From positions 1,736,001 through 1,800,000 of the forward strand of contig NZ_CP065546.1 in assembly GCF_015999545.1 (NCBI RefSeq): DNA of 64,000 nt, in the 5' to 3' direction. Below, piece after piece: positions 19,070 through 29,273 of the stretch; within the stretch, counting starts at the first letter, position 1; each line of letters opens with the position of its first letter. The notes beneath the pieces were generated by a model. It saw nothing but the letters and a program-made list of their open reading frames with translations. It was not told where the DNA came from and did no database searches. The stretch comes from Lysinibacillus sp. JNUCC-52 (GTDB lineage Bacteria > Bacillota > Bacilli > Bacillales_A > Planococcaceae). Both the position numbers and the translations under genes were made by a program.

Positions 19070-19789
19070 TTAATCTCCTTTTTTGACCTCTGTTAAATAA
19101 TCATTCGTCAATGGTTGATCGAATGCCGGTATAGTTAACTGTGCAGTAGGCTCCTCTATCACTAATTTAAAATTATCTAAATAAAATGAATCGATAAATG
19201 ATGAAGCTTGAATAGAATTATACATTTTTTGTGCTGCCTTAAAAGTGCTTGTCCCAACATAAATTTCGAAGGGTGGTGATGAAAGTGCCACACTATTCAC
19301 CGTTGTTTTCCCATTGATGTCTCTAATGGCTGATGTATGAACAATGCGATTCCCATCAATGGCAACACTAGCAGCATCATATTTAAATAATTCATTTAGT
19401 AATTGGGTAAGTAAATCTGGAGAGATCTCTTTCATTTCATACCCCATTGCAACTAATTCTGGTGCTGGCTCCACTCGGAGTACTACCCCTGGACCTGTAA
19501 TATCCGTTAAGCCTGCCTGCTGTTTTAATTGATTGACTGTGTCATTTAAAACAACTTGTAAATTAGCTTTTTCAGATTGCTCATAGCGACCCATTACCTC
19601 ATTAAGTGAGCGAATATCTGCTAATAATGTGGAATGCCTTTGCTTTTCTTCTGCTAATTCCTCTCGTATGGCCCAAATATCTCGTGTATCTCGCTCAGCT
19701 GGTTTTTGAATGGTATTGTATTGTACCGCTATCATCAAACCGATAATAAATAGCACGATCGTTATTCGGGTGTACATATTTTTTTTCAA
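19070..19789 (-). CDS. ylxX: DUF881 protein, YlxX-like
   Basis: 239 residues from TTG at 19789, which follows GGAGGGGCTATT; the longer reading from 19819 has poor spacing. One N-terminal membrane segment and a coiled coil (about 40-75) are followed by the DUF881 domain with LTDITGPGVVLRVEPAPEL and AASVAIDGNRIVHTSAIR. Paralogue of the next gene. Both are conserved in the dcw cluster, with no defined activity. Confidence 0.88.
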   Translation of the reverse strand: MKKNMYTRITIVLFIIGLMIAVQYNTIQKPAERDTRDIWAIREELAEEKQRHSTLLADIRSLNEVMGRYEQSEKANLQVVLNDTVNQLKQQAGLTDITGPGVVLRVEPAPELVAMGYEMKEISPDLLTQLLNELFKYDAASVAIDGNRIVHTSAIRDINGKTTVNSVALSSPPFEIYVGTSTFKAAQKMYNSIQASSFIDSFYLDNFKLVIEEPTAQLTIPAFDQPLTNDYLTEVKKGD

Positions 19790-19938
19790 AATAGCCCCTC
19801 CTAGACGTATCGCAAACAATTTCTCCTTGATATCGTTAAATTTAGATGTTGAACTGTAATATGAACAATTTTTATCTAGGACATCCGTGGGAGGCTTTAC
19901 CTAATTTTCATCCCATGTTATTCATGGAATAACAGTCG

Positions 19939-20673
19939 TTAACTTTCTACTTTTACATTTGGCATTGTTAACTTTTGGTTTTCTTCTAATGACACGACAA
20001 TATTGTCATTTAACAGTTGATCTACTACGCCACCACTTAAGTTCAGTGAAGCACGGAGTGTTGTTGAATCCCCTATAGCCTCAATTACAAAGGGGGCAGG
20101 ATGTTGCTTGCCGTCAATTGTAATAACAGGTCCATTACATCTTATATAAGAATTGGCCATGACCCGTTGCCCGTTAATGGCAATCGCCTGTGCTCCAGAA
20201 ATTTTTAATTCATTCAATAATTTAAACACATGGCTTTCATGGACGATATAATCATTAGGATTTACAGATTTAGGGTCGTAATCACCATCTTGAAGCGTTA
20301 TACGTATACCCTTTCCTTCTGAACTTAAATCACCTAATAGTAAACGTAAGTCTTCTGCTTCTTGAACTAATTGCTTCGATTCCTTTTCATTCGAGGCGAA
20401 ATCTTTTTCGTAATTCCGAATCTTTTCTTGTAACTTGTTCGCCTCTTCTGTGAGTTCTTTATTGCGCTCTTGCTGTTCAATCAGCTCCTCACGATACGTA
20501 TCTTCTTGCTCAAATAGCTCAGTTTTAATGGAGCTAGTTTGTCGATTGTCTTTTGCTTGGTTGTAAGAATAGCCGATGATAAACCCAGTAGTTATACAAA
20601 CGATGAGGAGCTCAAATTGTTTCCTCGTAAAGAAGTTCCCTTTGCTATTCTGTTTCTTGTTGTTCATCTTCAT
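19939..20673 (-). CDS. ylxW: DUF881 protein, YlxW-like
   Basis: 244 residues. One membrane segment (about 18-38), a long Glu/Lys coiled coil (50-105), then a DUF881 domain (GKGIRITLQDGDYDPK, AQAIAINGQRVMANSYIRCN). The gene overlaps the end of divIB by 29 nt. ATG at 20673 and ATG at 20667 are both possible; AGGAAG is better spaced for the second. A 149-nt gap without a recognised feature separates it from ylxX. Confidence 0.88.
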   Translation of the reverse strand: MKMNNKKQNSKGNFFTRKQFELLIVCITTGFIIGYSYNQAKDNRQTSSIKTELFEQEDTYREELIEQQERNKELTEEANKLQEKIRNYEKDFASNEKESKQLVQEAEDLRLLLGDLSSEGKGIRITLQDGDYDPKSVNPNDYIVHESHVFKLLNELKISGAQAIAINGQRVMANSYIRCNGPVITIDGKQHPAPFVIEAIGDSTTLRASLNLSGGVVDQLLNDNIVVSLEENQKLTMPNVKVES

Positions 20674-21499
20674 TCACTTCCTGGTTGGCCGCATTTTCAT
20701 CAGGGTTGTCCTTTTTTGCATCAGGGTTGTCCTCCATATCAATGCTGACTTTATTGTACTCATCATTAAATGGACGGTAATATGAGCCAACCTCGATGTC
20801 GATAACACCCTTTTCTAAATTTGCTATTTGCGCAACAATTGAAGGATAATAATTTAGCTTATCAGCTAATGTTGGAATAACTGCACGAACTTCATAGCCG
20901 TCATTCATATAAAGCTTGACCGCATTAGGATTAGCCTCATTACTATTCGTATTTACTTGTGAGATTAAAGCTAATACCTCTGGTTTTAACCGTGCTAATT
21001 GTTCTACAAGCTTGTTAATGGTTTTTTCTCCTGTAATGCCCATAAATACAGGTGCATCAATTGGGATATTGTCGCCAGCTTGTTCAAACTTCTTCCCGTT
21101 CTCCAACAATGGGTAGTAAGTTCCGTCACCAGCTAGATACGCAACTTTTTTCCATTCCTTAATATCAATCGTGACGCCGCGCAGCCATTTACGCTTGACA
21201 TGAGCCTCTTGCACCCATTTGTCTTTTAGTAATGCCTGCTCTACATCTTTTACCGTAAAACCCCACATCGACTTTCCTGGTGCAAGGGTACTAGCCTCCA
21301 GATAATACTGTTCGTCAGCTAGTTGGGCACCGTTGACCGTAATGCTTTTAATATCACTGTAAGGAGATTGAAAATAAAGGAGTACAGCTAGCACTAAAAA
21401 GAAAAGTAATATTAGGACAATGAATTTGCGATTTGTACGCTTTTTTCGTCGCTGTTTTAGCGTAGGAATGCGATCTTCTATATCAATTACTTTCTCCAT
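20645..21499 (-). CDS. divIB: DivIB/FtsQ cell-division protein
   Basis: 284 residues. Cytoplasmic basic N-terminus, one membrane segment (about 26-46), a POTRA domain (SDIKSITVNGAQLADEQYYL) and the FtsQ beta domain. The acidic tail contains two near-identical DNPDAKK/DNPDENA units from a short tandem duplication. The protein works with FtsL and DivIC at the septum. The ATG follows AAGGAGGAGTACTTTTT. Immediately upstream is spoVE, whereas B. subtilis has murG and murB here. Confidence 0.94.
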   Translation of the reverse strand: MEKVIDIEDRIPTLKQRRKKRTNRKFIVLILLFFLVLAVLLYFQSPYSDIKSITVNGAQLADEQYYLEASTLAPGKSMWGFTVKDVEQALLKDKWVQEAHVKRKWLRGVTIDIKEWKKVAYLAGDGTYYPLLENGKKFEQAGDNIPIDAPVFMGITGEKTINKLVEQLARLKPEVLALISQVNTNSNEANPNAVKLYMNDGYEVRAVIPTLADKLNYYPSIVAQIANLEKGVIDIEVGSYYRPFNDEYNKVSIDMEDNPDAKKDNPDENAANQEVNEDEQQETE

Positions 21500-21521
21500 A
21501 AAAAGTACTCCTCCTTTATAT

Positions 21522-22601
21522 TTATTTCGCTAATTGATAAATAATACCTATTATTAACCACATTGTTACTAAAGATGTTCCACCATAGCTAATAAAAGGT
21601 AATGTGACACCCGTTACAGGAACCAATCCGATAACGACAGCTATATTTAAAAACGCCTGTACAGTTAACATTGTCACAAGTCCAATAATGGCATAATAGG
21701 ATGTTCGTGTTTTAGCCTGTACCGCAAATTTATAACCAGCGTATATTGTCAGTACAAATAGTGCTAAAATAACGAGCCCACCTACCAAACCAATTTCTTC
21801 TAAAATAATCGCGTAAATAAAATCATTTTGCGGCTCAGGTAAATAAAGAAATTTTTGCCTACTTTGACCAAAGCCATGTCCAAAAATCCCAGCAGGGCCA
21901 ATTGCCATTAAAGATTGTACAGCTTGAAATCCACTTACTAATGGGTCTGCCCAAGGATCGAGAAACGCTTCAATACGTTTAAGTCGATACGGGGCTGTTG
22001 CAATCAACCCAACTAATCCAGCAACTCCAGCTACCATTATCATCGCATAAAGCTTTAATGGATACCCTGCCACAAATAACAATAAAAAAACTGATACTAC
22101 AAGTATAAATACAGAGCCAAAATCAGGCTGAAGCATTATTAATACAACGGGTAATACCACGATTACAGCATGTCGCCAATTAACGATTGGCGTACCAGTT
22201 TTGTGCTGCGCCAATATATGACTGATGTACACTAGCACTGTAATTTTCGTTAGTTCAGCAGGCTGTATCGTTAAAGGGCCTACACCAATCCAGCTTTGAG
22301 ACCCATTTCGTTCAAGTCCAATGCCTGGTATCAGTACAAGGACTAGTAACACTAACGAAAAAATATACGCCATTTTCCAAAAGGATTGCTCTTTTAATAT
22401 GTTTAATCGAATGGTAATAAAAAACACTACGATGCCTACCACAAAATACATACTTTGTTTCATATAAAACGGCATCTTTCCACTATAATGAACGGCACTC
22501 CAATAGGTACCTGCAGAATAGACGAAAATAATGCCGATTATTGATAGCATCAATGTTGTGACGAGCAATAAATAGCTTTCTTTCCCTCTCAGTAATGCCA
22601 T
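21522..22601 (-). CDS. spoVE: SEDS-family peptidoglycan polymerase (SpoVE/FtsW)
   Basis: 359 residues with about ten membrane segments. SEDS signatures include QPDFGSVFIL, PEPQNDFIYAIILEE and GVTLPFISYGGTSL. SEDS proteins polymerise glycan strands from lipid II together with a class B PBP. By position this is SpoVE, the partner of SpoVD in spore cortex synthesis; it may also serve as the vegetative FtsW, as the sequence alone does not separate them. The ATG at 22601 has a close ribosome site (GGAAGG). Confidence 0.9.
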   Translation of the reverse strand: MALLRGKESYLLLVTTLMLSIIGIIFVYSAGTYWSAVHYSGKMPFYMKQSMYFVVGIVVFFITIRLNILKEQSFWKMAYIFSLVLLVLVLIPGIGLERNGSQSWIGVGPLTIQPAELTKITVLVYISHILAQHKTGTPIVNWRHAVIVVLPVVLIMLQPDFGSVFILVVSVFLLLFVAGYPLKLYAMIMVAGVAGLVGLIATAPYRLKRIEAFLDPWADPLVSGFQAVQSLMAIGPAGIFGHGFGQSRQKFLYLPEPQNDFIYAIILEEIGLVGGLVILALFVLTIYAGYKFAVQAKTRTSYYAIIGLVTMLTVQAFLNIAVVIGLVPVTGVTLPFISYGGTSLVTMWLIIGIIYQLAK

Positions 22602-22641
22602 CCTTCCACATCAAGTATATTCTAAAATAGTTACAGGCTCA

Positions 22642-23991
22642 TTACAGCTTCATTACAGCATCAATAAAAACATCGCCACGTATTTCAAAGCTGTCATATT
22701 GATCCCAACTTGCACAAGCTGGTGATAGTAGAATAATGTCTCCTTCTGCCGACATCGGCGCAGCATAATGAACAGCATCTTCTACATTTTGAGCAATGAC
22801 CGTTTGCGAAACCCCACAAGACTTAGCGAATTCCACAAAACGTAAGCCCGTTTCACCGAACGCCACAACGCCTTTTACATGCCCCATACAAGGTCGTAGT
22901 TCTTCAAAAGAATGTCCGCGGTCTAAACCACCCGCAAGTAAAATTACAGGCGCTTGGAATGCGTCTAAAGCACTTTTTGTTGCTAAGCAATTTGTTGCTT
23001 TAGAGTCATTGTATATTTTTCGACCATTCCACTCGCGGACAAATTGTGTACGGTGACGAACACCGCCAAACTTTGCTAAAACTTCTTCCATTTTTGCTTT
23101 GTCACAGCCAATTAATATACAAGCTGCTACAGCTGCAAGAATATTTTCTAGATTGTGTTTACCAGGCAGCGCAATATTCGCTCGATCCATAAATGGCTCA
23201 CCTTGCCAATAGATTGTCGTATCATCAGCGCTAATCCCTTGTTCAGTGCGTCCATTAGAAGAAAAAGGCACTTTTTTTGCATTGGATTTTGCAGCATAAC
23301 CTACAACAATTGGCTGATCCGCATTATAAATGAAATAATCATTTTCATCCTGATTTCGTGTTACACCAAACTTTGCTTCAGCATAGTTATCAAATGTCCC
23401 ATGATAATCAAGATGGGCATCATAAAGATTTGTTAAAATAGAAATTTTTGGTTTAAAAGTTTTTGTACCCATAAGCTGGAACGATGAAAGTTCCGTAACG
23501 ATAACGTTATCTTCTTGTGCCTCTCTTGCTACACCGCAGGCTACTGTGCCGATATTCCCTGCGATTAATGGTTTTTTCGCACCATTTTCTAACATCTCAA
23601 AAATTAATGTTGTGGTTGTCGTTTTACCATTAGATCCTGTAATACCTATAAATGGTGCTTCGCTAATTAAATAAGCAAGCTCTATTTCTGTCCAAACAGG
23701 TATTTCGCGACTAATTGCATCCGCTACAATTTTATTGCTATAAGGGATACCAGGGTTTTTAACAACTAGCTCAAATCCTTCATCAAGTAAATCCTCTGGA
23801 TGACGACCACAAATAACCGTAATGCCTTTTTGCAGTAGACCTTGCGCATCAGGGCTTTCATCAAATGGCTTTGAATCATTGACTGTTACAAAGGCGCCAA
23901 GCTCATGTAAAATCTCCGCTGCTGCCACACCACTTTTAGCTAGGCCTAAAACAAGGACTTTTTTATGTTGTAAATCTGTATATTCTCTCAT
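22642..23991 (-). CDS. murD: UDP-N-acetylmuramoylalanine-D-glutamate ligase
   Basis: 449 residues from the ATG at 23991, which follows TCGGAGGCGTTCTT and overlaps the mraY stop by 4 nt. The longer reading adds 28 residues without a ribosome site. The Mur ligase ATP loop is FIGITGSNGKTTTT, followed by NLYDAHLDYHG and YNDSKATN. It adds D-Glu to UDP-MurNAc-L-Ala in the cytoplasm. Confidence 0.97.
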   Translation of the reverse strand: MREYTDLQHKKVLVLGLAKSGVAAAEILHELGAFVTVNDSKPFDESPDAQGLLQKGITVICGRHPEDLLDEGFELVVKNPGIPYSNKIVADAISREIPVWTEIELAYLISEAPFIGITGSNGKTTTTTLIFEMLENGAKKPLIAGNIGTVACGVAREAQEDNVIVTELSSFQLMGTKTFKPKISILTNLYDAHLDYHGTFDNYAEAKFGVTRNQDENDYFIYNADQPIVVGYAAKSNAKKVPFSSNGRTEQGISADDTTIYWQGEPFMDRANIALPGKHNLENILAAVAACILIGCDKAKMEEVLAKFGGVRHRTQFVREWNGRKIYNDSKATNCLATKSALDAFQAPVILLAGGLDRGHSFEELRPCMGHVKGVVAFGETGLRFVEFAKSCGVSQTVIAQNVEDAVHYAAPMSAEGDIILLSPACASWDQYDSFEIRGDVFIDAVMKL

Positions 23992-24962
23992 AAGAACGCC
24001 TCCGATAAGACTGCAATCAATGCTACTGCTAAAGCAGTTGACCAAAATACAAGTACAACTTTCCATTCTGACCAACCTGATAATTCAAAATGATGGTGGA
24101 TAGGACTCATTTTAAATATCCGTTTTTTACGAATTTTAAAGCTACCCACCTGTAAAATAACAGAAAGTGTTTCGATGACAAACACTAAGCCAACTAATAG
24201 TAGTAAAAACTCTTCTTTAACTAATACCGATACCATGGCTAGCGCACCACCTAGTGCAAGTGAGCCAGTATCTCCCATAAATACTTTTGCAGGGTTTGCA
24301 TTGAAAAGTAAAAATCCTAATAATGCACCTGTTACTGCAAATGTAAATAACGCGATATCTGCTTGACTTTGGAATAGTGCAATAACACCAAATGCCGCAA
24401 AAGCAATCGATGCCGTCCCTGCCACAAGACCGTCCAAACCATCTGTTAGGTTGACAGCATTGGAAAACCCAACTAACCAGAAAATCAAAAAGGCTACATA
24501 AAATACACCTAGATCAATTGTAAAATCTGTAAAAGGAATGGCTAAAGTTGTATCAAAAGAACTGAAGTGCAATAGGAAGTATGCAAGTATCGCAATAACG
24601 ATTTGCCCTACTAACTTTTGAATCGATGTTAAACCTAAGTTACGTTTAAAAATGACCTTCAGGCCATCATCTAAAAAGCCAATTAATCCGAAACCTGCAA
24701 GTACAAGTAGAAGGACCACCGTTTGCGTTGTTAATAAATCTAAAAAGCTTCCAATCGCCACCGTTGTGAGAATGATGGCTATTAAAAAGATAATGCCGCC
24801 CATAGTCGGTGTGCCAGCTTTTTTCATGTGTGATTTTGGTCCTTCTTCACGAATACTTTGCCCAAACTTCAATCGACGAAGAAGCGGAATACTAATTGGT
24901 GCCAAGATAACTGTTACTATAAAAGCAATAGCTAAAATGGTAAGTGTTGTTGCGAGTTTCAT
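23988..24962 (-). CDS. mraY: Phospho-MurNAc-pentapeptide transferase (lipid I synthesis)
   Basis: 324 residues from the ATG at 24962, after AAAGGAGATTTTTCA. About ten membrane segments. Signatures are KKAGTPTMGGIIF, NAVNLTDGLDGL (catalytic Asp region), FMGDTGSLALGG and MSPIHHHFELSG. It moves phospho-MurNAc-pentapeptide to undecaprenyl phosphate. The 125-nt gap to spoVD is where murE sits in B. subtilis; no remnant is visible. Confidence 0.97.
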   Translation of the reverse strand: MKLATTLTILAIAFIVTVILAPISIPLLRRLKFGQSIREEGPKSHMKKAGTPTMGGIIFLIAIILTTVAIGSFLDLLTTQTVVLLLVLAGFGLIGFLDDGLKVIFKRNLGLTSIQKLVGQIVIAILAYFLLHFSSFDTTLAIPFTDFTIDLGVFYVAFLIFWLVGFSNAVNLTDGLDGLVAGTASIAFAAFGVIALFQSQADIALFTFAVTGALLGFLLFNANPAKVFMGDTGSLALGGALAMVSVLVKEEFLLLLVGLVFVIETLSVILQVGSFKIRKKRIFKMSPIHHHFELSGWSEWKVVLVFWSTALAVALIAVLSEAFL

Positions 24963-25087
24963 TGAAAAATCTCCTTTAAATCTTGTTTCACTTTCTTCTT
25001 CACGAAAAAAGTACAAACCCTCATATATTTATTACTACCCTTCATAATAATAGTGGTTCTTTCCCTTTTTTTAAAGGTAAAGTTACG

Positions 25088-27004
25088 TTAGTTCACTAAA
25101 TATAAATGAATGGTGCCATCTTGCTTGATAACACTATCCACTTCAGGTAATTGACTACCAATTTTAGTCCCTTCCCCATGCCATTCAATGCGGAATGGAT
25201 AATGTTGCTTGGCAATATCATCCTTCGTTTGTCCTATGAAACTCGGTACTTTCACAGTAAGTGGGTCACCCCAACGATAATCTTTTTCAAGCTGTTCCTT
25301 CGATTTTTCAATGCCAACAAATGGTGCTGCATCTTCAATAATTTGGCCGACGATTGGAGCTGCTACAACACCACCAAATTGTGTTGTCTTTTTCGGATTA
25401 TCCACTGCTACATACACGACAATTTGTGGATTGTCTGCAGGCGCAAATCCTATAAATGATACGATATATTCACCATCTTTATACCGCCCATTTTCAACTT
25501 TTTGAGCTGTACCTGTTTTGCCTCCAATACGCAGACCATCTCGATATGCTTGTCGACCTGACCCTTTCGCAACAACCGACTCTAATGCCTCACGTACTTT
25601 TGCAGATGTTTCCTCACGAATTACTTGCCTTTTAATAACTGGTTCTGTTTCATTAATCGTTTCCCCAGTATCTGGGTTAAAGATTTTTTTCACAACATAT
25701 GGCGTATAGAGCTTGCCCCCATTGACGGCTGCAGCTACTGCTTGCACTTGTTGGATTGGTGTAACTGCTACACCTTGACCGAATGAGGTTGTCGCTTGTT
25801 CCACAGGGCCAAATGCGTCTTTAGAAAACAATATCCCTGAAGCTTCACCAGCTATGTTGGAACCAGTTTTTTCTCCAAAACCAAAGTCTTTAATATACTG
25901 TAATAATTTTTCTCCGCCTAAGCGTTGACCTAATTCAATAAAGCCTGGGTTACAAGAATTTTGTACGACTTCTAAAAATGTTTCATGCCCATGACCTTCA
26001 CGCTTCCAGCAGCGCAATCTAGCACCTGCAACCATTGTATAACCTTGATCGTAAAATGTATCTTTTTCTAAATCTACCAAGTTCTCTTCTAGAGCGGCAC
26101 TGAGTGTAATAATTTTGAAAGTTGAACCTGGCTCATATGTCATCCAAACAGGTAAATTTCGGTTATAAATAACAGGCTCGACTAACTGATATTCTGCAGG
26201 ATGAAAAGTTGGATATGAGGCTAAAGCTAGTATTTCCCCAGTATTTGGATTCATAGCAATCGCCATTGCTTGGTCAGCTTCATAGCGTTCCATTGCTTGT
26301 GATAGCTCACGTTCAACAACTTGCTGAACATCTACATCAATTGTTAGCTCTATCGTTGCGCCATCTTCTCCAGCTTTCCATGCACTTGCGACATTTGGTA
26401 AGTTATTACCTTTCGCATCTGTGAAAAGCCGTATGGCAGAAGAATTTGCTTGTAACAGCTTGTCGTATTCATATTCTATCCCAGCTAGCCCTTGCGCATC
26501 ATAACCTGTAAAACCTAAAAAGCGAGATAGTAGCGTACCATACGGATATTCCCTTGAGTAATCTACACCACTATATAGTCCTTCAATTTGCATCCCTTGC
26601 AATTCAACAGCCTTCTCATAGGAAATATTTTTCCCTTCAGGCGCTAGCTTTACTAAGTACGCCTTTTTCTGCATCTTTTCCAACAGTTTTTGTTCATCTA
26701 CTTCAAGTACTTGTGCAATTTTCGCTGCCGCTCCTGCAATATCTTTGCTTTGTGACGGCATAAAATACAGTGTAGGAGCTAGCTTGTTCGTCACAATACT
26801 GTTACCATCTCGGTCCGTAATATGTCCGCGTTCATTTGCAAATGGAATTTCACGATCCCAGTTCTCTTCTGCTTTTTGCGTTAACTCTTTTTGGTCAAAC
26901 ACTTGCAAAACAAATAACCGAATGACAATTGCAACCGCTACACACATAAACAAAACATATAAAATACGTAAACGCTTTTTGGAATGGATAGAAATCCACT
27001 TCAT
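25088..27004 (-). CDS. spoVD: SpoVD, sporulation class B penicillin-binding protein
   Basis: 638 residues, similar in length to B. subtilis SpoVD. One N-terminal membrane anchor, a PBP dimerisation domain, then the transpeptidase domain with STFK, NSCN and KTGTAQK. A single PASTA domain lies at the C-terminus (about 580-638), the usual mark of SpoVD against PBP2B, which has two. It crosslinks cortex peptidoglycan with SpoVE. A SigE-like -10 (CATACGTT) lies just upstream. Confidence 0.93.
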   Translation of the reverse strand: MKWISIHSKKRLRILYVLFMCVAVAIVIRLFVLQVFDQKELTQKAEENWDREIPFANERGHITDRDGNSIVTNKLAPTLYFMPSQSKDIAGAAAKIAQVLEVDEQKLLEKMQKKAYLVKLAPEGKNISYEKAVELQGMQIEGLYSGVDYSREYPYGTLLSRFLGFTGYDAQGLAGIEYEYDKLLQANSSAIRLFTDAKGNNLPNVASAWKAGEDGATIELTIDVDVQQVVERELSQAMERYEADQAMAIAMNPNTGEILALASYPTFHPAEYQLVEPVIYNRNLPVWMTYEPGSTFKIITLSAALEENLVDLEKDTFYDQGYTMVAGARLRCWKREGHGHETFLEVVQNSCNPGFIELGQRLGGEKLLQYIKDFGFGEKTGSNIAGEASGILFSKDAFGPVEQATTSFGQGVAVTPIQQVQAVAAAVNGGKLYTPYVVKKIFNPDTGETINETEPVIKRQVIREETSAKVREALESVVAKGSGRQAYRDGLRIGGKTGTAQKVENGRYKDGEYIVSFIGFAPADNPQIVVYVAVDNPKKTTQFGGVVAAPIVGQIIEDAAPFVGIEKSKEQLEKDYRWGDPLTVKVPSFIGQTKDDIAKQHYPFRIEWHGEGTKIGSQLPEVDSVIKQDGTIHLYLVN

Positions 27005-27028
27005 TCGACATCACACCTTGTTTTTTAC

Positions 27029-27036
27029 AACGTATG
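27029..27036 (-). promoter_or_regulatory. Candidate SigE -10 element of spoVD
   Basis: CATACGTT on the minus strand matches the sigma-E -10 (CATACAAT) at 6 of 8 positions in the 58-bp gap between pbpB and spoVD. The possible -35 about 15 nt upstream (GAATAG) is weak. spoVD is known to be sigma-E dependent in B. subtilis. Confidence 0.35.
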
Positions 27037-27062
27037 AAATAAAGTGGACTTCTATTCAGTGA

Positions 27063-29273
27063 CTATTCATCATCTACTTGTTCAACTTCTCCTTCAGATG
27101 GCGCTTCTACGTCTTGTACAAAGCTTTCAGCAGGTGTTTTCAATTTCACTACAATAGGTGAACTATCTGAAATCACCGTACCTGCAGATACACTTTGACT
27201 GACTGCAAAGCCCTCTCCAACAACTTCAATCTGAAGACCTGACATTGATTTGAAAACTAATAGATTACGCAACGACCAATCAGTAAAGTTTGGTAGCGCG
27301 ATATCACCTTCAGTTTTTAAAAATACAAAACTTCCTTTTACAAGCTTTTGTCCACCTTTTGGATATTGCTCTATAATTTTTCCACCAGTCCCGACAATAA
27401 TAGGATTCAATCCATCATTTGCTAGCTCTACCTGAATAGCTTCTGCATTTTGACCAGTATAATCATTTATATTTACATGATCTACATGCTGTACATCGTC
27501 TGGACTAATATTTAAATGTTTTAAACTATTGAGCATAACAGGCTTAAATATTTTTGACACAGGTACCGAGCCCAGTTCCCCTTTAAGCTTTGGTCTATCA
27601 ACTGAAACATACATAATTAGTTGTGGATCATCATATGGTGCCATTCCTAAAAATGAATACAAGTACTCGTTATTAAGATATCCACCATTTTCTTTAGGAA
27701 TTTGGGCAGTACCCGTTTTTCCTGCTACTTGATATTCATCGAGTACAAAATCCTTCGCTGTCCCGTATTCTGCCGTTAATGTTGAAGCAAGTATTTCGCG
27801 TACTTGTTTCGCTGTATCTGCCGAAACAGGCTGTCCCTTTTCAACAGGCTCATGCTGTTGAATCGTTTCATCCGTTGCTGAATCTACAATTCTATCAATA
27901 ACATATGGCTGCATCATCTTACCATCATTGGCAATCGCAGTCATCGCTTGTATAAGCTGTATCGGTGTCACTGTTGAACCTTGACCATATGTCGTTGTCA
28001 CTCGTTGAATAGGATACTTCGATAAAATAGTACCCGTTGCTTCATTCGGTAAATCAATCCCTGTTTTCTTACCAAAACCGAATTTATCTAAATAATCTAA
28101 AAATACTTCATCGCCAATGCTTTTTAATAAATTGGCCATCGCTGTATTTGATGAACGTTGAAAACCTTGTAGATAGGAAATCTTACCCCACCCAACTTTA
28201 TTATGATCTCGAATTGTTCTATCATGCACAGTGTATTGCCCTGACATATACTCATCATATGGCGCCCATTTATCAGTATCGATAGCAGAAGCAAGTGTGA
28301 ACGTCTTCATCGTTGACCCTGGTTCAATTGTTTCCTCTGTTACGGCATTGAGCCATTTCATATTCGAACTATCTCGTGTATCGGGGTTGAAAGTCGGACG
28401 CTGTGACATCGCTAAAATTTTCCCAGTTTTCGGCTCAGCTACTACAACTATCATAGATTCTGGATTATACTCCTGCTCTACTTGCGTCATCGCATCCTCT
28501 ACGAAACTTTGAATAGTTTTATCAATCGTCAAAAAGATATTATTGCCGTCTTTAGCAGGTGTAACCATTTTTTCACTATTCGGCAATAAATAACTAAAAG
28601 CGTCTGTTTGATATTTAACCTTGCCGTTGACACCCGTTAATTCCTTGTCATACGTAAGCTCTAAACCCATTTTCCCTTTCGTCGTTACAGTTCCATCCTT
28701 ATTATCCTCTTTCAATGCAAAGCCTATTAGATGCGAAGCAAAAATACCGTTTGGATAATAGCGTTTTAAATCGCTAACAAACAAAATTCCAGGTAATTTC
28801 AAGTCCTTAATTTTGGTCATTACTTCATGGTTAATGCCCCTGCCCGCAACGCCAAACTCCACCTGATATGGCAGTGTTCCATCACTGCGCAGCTTTGTTA
28901 GCCGCTTATAAATATCATCTTTTTCCATCGGTATATATTCTTCTAAAACTTCCGCCGTTTTTTCAGGATCTACAACATGATGTGGATTCTTTTCATCTGT
29001 AGTAGCCTTATCGCTGACTACAGCTATCAATCGATAACTGAGAGTATCTTCTGCAATAACTTGTCCATTTCTATCTAATATTTTCCCTCGGTTTGCTGTT
29101 ATTGCACTTTCCTTGTTATATTTAGCTGCTGCCTTTGCAGCAAGCGCTTGTCCTTCAACTTCACCTGTCGCCTGCAACGTAATCATTCTCGTAAATAATA
29201 GAAAAAAGAGCCCTCCATAAAAAACTAGTAATAGAAAGGCTCCCCATTGGAATCGAAATCGCTTTTTTTTCAT
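27063..29273 (-). CDS. pbpB: PBP2B, division-specific class B penicillin-binding protein
   Basis: 736 residues. N-terminal membrane segment, dimerisation domain, transpeptidase motifs STMK, SSN and KTGTAQIP, then two C-terminal PASTA domains (about 590-715) and an acidic tail. It is the septal transpeptidase partner of the division SEDS protein. Its ATG overlaps the ftsL stop by 4 nt. Confidence 0.96.
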   Translation of the reverse strand: MKKKRFRFQWGAFLLLVFYGGLFFLLFTRMITLQATGEVEGQALAAKAAAKYNKESAITANRGKILDRNGQVIAEDTLSYRLIAVVSDKATTDEKNPHHVVDPEKTAEVLEEYIPMEKDDIYKRLTKLRSDGTLPYQVEFGVAGRGINHEVMTKIKDLKLPGILFVSDLKRYYPNGIFASHLIGFALKEDNKDGTVTTKGKMGLELTYDKELTGVNGKVKYQTDAFSYLLPNSEKMVTPAKDGNNIFLTIDKTIQSFVEDAMTQVEQEYNPESMIVVVAEPKTGKILAMSQRPTFNPDTRDSSNMKWLNAVTEETIEPGSTMKTFTLASAIDTDKWAPYDEYMSGQYTVHDRTIRDHNKVGWGKISYLQGFQRSSNTAMANLLKSIGDEVFLDYLDKFGFGKKTGIDLPNEATGTILSKYPIQRVTTTYGQGSTVTPIQLIQAMTAIANDGKMMQPYVIDRIVDSATDETIQQHEPVEKGQPVSADTAKQVREILASTLTAEYGTAKDFVLDEYQVAGKTGTAQIPKENGGYLNNEYLYSFLGMAPYDDPQLIMYVSVDRPKLKGELGSVPVSKIFKPVMLNSLKHLNISPDDVQHVDHVNINDYTGQNAEAIQVELANDGLNPIIVGTGGKIIEQYPKGGQKLVKGSFVFLKTEGDIALPNFTDWSLRNLLVFKSMSGLQIEVVGEGFAVSQSVSAGTVISDSSPIVVKLKTPAESFVQDVEAPSEGEVEQVDDE

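Noticed and set aside
20645-20760. Tandem DNPD repeat in the DivIB tail considered as a functional repeat domain
   Set aside because: Only two short units in a low-complexity acidic tail; most likely a recent duplication without special function.
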